This document shows positions 62,436 to 64,000 of a stretch of DNA of 64,000 nucleotides, piece after piece (position 1 is the first letter of the stretch; each line of letters starts with the position of its first letter). The stretch is taken from assembly GCF_046630445.1 (NCBI RefSeq), contig NC_092337.1:368484001-368548000 (forward strand), in the 5' to 3' direction. The notes under the pieces were generated by a model. That model was not told where the DNA came from, searched no databases, and saw nothing but the letters and a program-made list of their open reading frames with translations. The position numbers and the translations under genes are program-made. This DNA comes from Rutidosis leptorrhynchoides (Eukaryota; Streptophyta; Magnoliopsida; Asterales; Asteraceae).

Positions 62436-62720
62436 GTTACCAAGATGAAACTTCACTTTGTTCTTTTCAAAGGTGAAGTTGGCATAGAATTCCTTTATAA
62501 GTTAAGTATAGATGAGTCCTTCCAGGAGAAGGAATGCAGTAAGTCCAAGATGAGTGAATTTATCAACCACCATAGGAAAAGCATTGCAGTTCACTTTTCT
62601 TCCCTCGATGATTTTTCTGGAGCTGATCCAGTCTCTGTTGTACGCAATTTTTGCCTTTGCACCCTTAGGAGGTTTGTAGATTCTCTTATCTCTTGATTCT
62701 GCATCATTCGTTCGGGCCTA

Positions 62721-63740
62721 TTAACACATTAGCTTAATTCAAAGTTTACGTGTACACAATTGTGAATATGATGTTCATTGTATTAGCAAACTTAGTTAAC
62801 TTTAAAACTATTTTGATGTTAACATTCTTCTCATTTTCACCCTCTTTTAGTGACAATGTGTTTGCAATTTATGAACACTGATTTCCATAATCGTTCATAT
62901 GTGTTAATGATTTTGCAAACTAGGTTATCATCAATACGTATGTGTTATGATGTTTAACTTTCTTCACAATATCACTCTCTTTTAGTAATAATGTGTTTGC
63001 AACATATGAACAATGATTGTATGAAAACCTAATCTAGTTGTGAGATGAACCCTAGAATTCACAATTTTGAATTGAGGCATAATGATTACTTGTAACACCA
63101 AATCAAATGTTTTGGATGGTTCAAGAACACATTTGGTTATTTTAATCAATTCAATCTAGAAATTCTTAACCTAGGGTTTCTTCAAGTAAGGTTTGAAGAT
63201 TACATCACAAAACCACAATTGAATGAAAGGAATGCATAGATTAATCTTACCAAGATTGAAGATTAAGATTGATTGAAGATGGATCCTCTAGTGTGCGGTT
63301 CGTCTCCTTCAGCCTTGAGAGTGAATGAGTAAGATTGATCTTGAGATAAATGAGAAAAGAAGGATAGAAATTAGGTTAAAAAAATGACAGGACCTCGTGC
63401 GGTCGAACGACGGTCGACCGTGGGTCCAGCCGTGAAGTGAAAATTCGTGCATTTAGATCTACGGTCAGCTGTGCTTCGACCGTGCAGCTTCTGTGACAAA
63501 GTTTTCGATCTTGTTTTCAATTCGAATGCATTTCGAGGATTTGTAGAATACTTGAGGACAAGCTTTCTTTGTTTCACATTGTATGATCACATCCAACCGA
63601 TGTTTCATCATCAATGACACGTAAGGAAGAAGATAACTAAGCTAGCGTATGCTTCTAATTACAAAGTACAAGACTCAATTCTTTTAGTGATAATAATTCT
63701 AAGACAATTCTAAGGATATTACAACCCTAAGAAAACTCAT
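62721..63740 (-). other. Element F leader and upstream region of ORF 1
   Basis: No ORF is supported. On the minus strand a GC-rich cluster (63395-63490, containing ACGGTCGACCGT at 63411-63422 and further ACGGTC/GACCGT arms) is followed by a leader-like CT/CA-rich stretch and a possible splice donor TTG|GTAAGATT (about 63250). Near-repeats of TTTTAGTGAYAATGTGTTTGCAA occur at about 62846 and 62982. A usual primer-binding site was not found. Confidence 0.5.
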
Positions 63741-64000
63741 AAGATAAATAATTTGATAGTAAGTTTACACCTATTCTATGTCTATGAGATTATAAAATCT
63801 TCTCTTGCTTGACTTTGAAGCTTGCAAGAGGGTCACCTTTGAATATCACCAAGTCTTGCCATATATAGAGAAAGAGAAAAACTAGCCGTAGCCTGCGGCT
63901 CAACCCACGGTCGATCGTGGGTTGACCACACGTGTTCCAGTCCAAATTATAAATCCGTTGCAAACCCGTTTGAATCAGTTTTGAACTTAATCTCTTGGAC
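63741..64000 (-). mobile_element. Element F 5' LTR, partial (runs off the window)
   Basis: It matches 6973-7022 and 10454-10720, with one deletion of about 50 bp. It contains the palindrome CCCACGGTCGATCGTGGG (63904-63921) beside TATATAGAGAAAG (63863), the same layout as the other copy. Confidence 0.65.

Larger units (their letters stand above)
59353..62720 (-). pseudogene. Element F ORF 1: plant-transposon-protein-type domain, split by solo LTR H
   Basis: The first part (62720-62441) reads NDAESRDKRIYKPPKG, then GRKVNCNAFPMVVDKFTHLG and LIKEFYANFTFEKNKVKFHL, with one TAA before LIKEFYA. Solo LTR H then interrupts it, and the frame resumes at 60128 with RWHQFTLEEFGEILCIPYIG, EILTHGLMGKDLLPKYNIWN and TIKVAFLIASRMNKIL. 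A frameshift near 59703 leads to an acidic, coiled-coil-like tail (SRKRRASSFSDSEDIDKYD, then YKEFLNLNQDARVDKILERK) ending at TAA 59353-59355. A splice-acceptor-like TTAATAG precedes the first part, with a possible donor near 63250. An apparent 131-codon ORF on the plus strand at 62301-62696 is its shadow. Function unknown. Confidence 0.62.

Noticed and set aside
62301..62696. 131-codon ORF on the plus strand
   Set aside because: The minus strand encodes the recognisable plant-transposon-type segment (GRKVNCNAFPMVVDKF, LIKEFYANF). The plus ORF is its shadow and is cut by the H boundary at 62435.

Overview
This window is plant nuclear DNA: AT-rich, with one spliced gene of higher-plant type at the left edge and a dense stack of LTR retrotransposons filling almost everything else. 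Several long terminal repeats (ends such as TGTAGTGACCCGAAC and TGTAACGACCCGAC) and pol proteins resemble repeats I know from Asteraceae (daisy family) genomes. That family-level placement is recollection, not a search result.

Left edge (1-6.9 kb): an intact three-exon gene for a 194-residue uncharacterised plant protein (2289-3109) with a probable 5'UTR intron. Around it lie small DNA transposons: a Mutator-type MITE with a 9-bp target duplication, a foldback element in the promoter, a Stowaway MITE, and a hAT MITE inserted in the 3' end of a dead L1-type LINE. A Ty1/copia remnant follows.

From about 7 kb to the right edge is a nest up to four levels deep. The outermost host, called F, is a minus-strand LTR element with no visible pol; it carries two tandem ORFs of the plant-transposon-protein type. 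F was hit by solo LTR S1 (7028-10448), by solo LTR H (60134-62435) and by A, a Ty3/gypsy chromovirus that now spans 11022-56628. A was hit in its 5' LTR by B, a second chromovirus on the minus strand (11698-20636), and in its integrase by D, a large minus-strand Athila-type element (27876-52930). D was hit by solo LTR S2 (36535-39821, a second copy of S1) and by E (45012-49606), an internally deleted relative of D. Most insertions have exact 5-bp target duplications: F/S1 TGTGA, F/A GAATT, A/B GATTT, A/D ATGAG, D/S2 TTCAA, F/H GTTAC; E has ATGTA/ATGTC.

None of the gag-pol genes is intact. A and B each keep gag-pol in one reading frame broken by a few nonsense codons and a frameshift. D has stops, a frameshift and a substituted integrase aspartate.

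The most unusual signals are architectural. (1) A 14-bp palindrome CATGCGATCGCATG occurs as six pairs in the D/E family (four LTR copies, the D leader, and upstream of the downstream ORF), always 32 bp centre to centre although the 18-bp spacers are unrelated. (2) The LTRs of B and A carry arrays of short hairpins whose loops or cores are conserved while the stems change and mostly stay paired. (3) D carries a second retropepsin-like domain fused downstream of its integrase. (4) The 3' LTR of D is followed by a 309-bp diverged copy of the A integrase sequence that also flanks its 5' LTR, joined to D at a 3-bp microhomology.

Positions were read by eye. Element family names rest on protein motifs and primer sites; percent identities are hand estimates.
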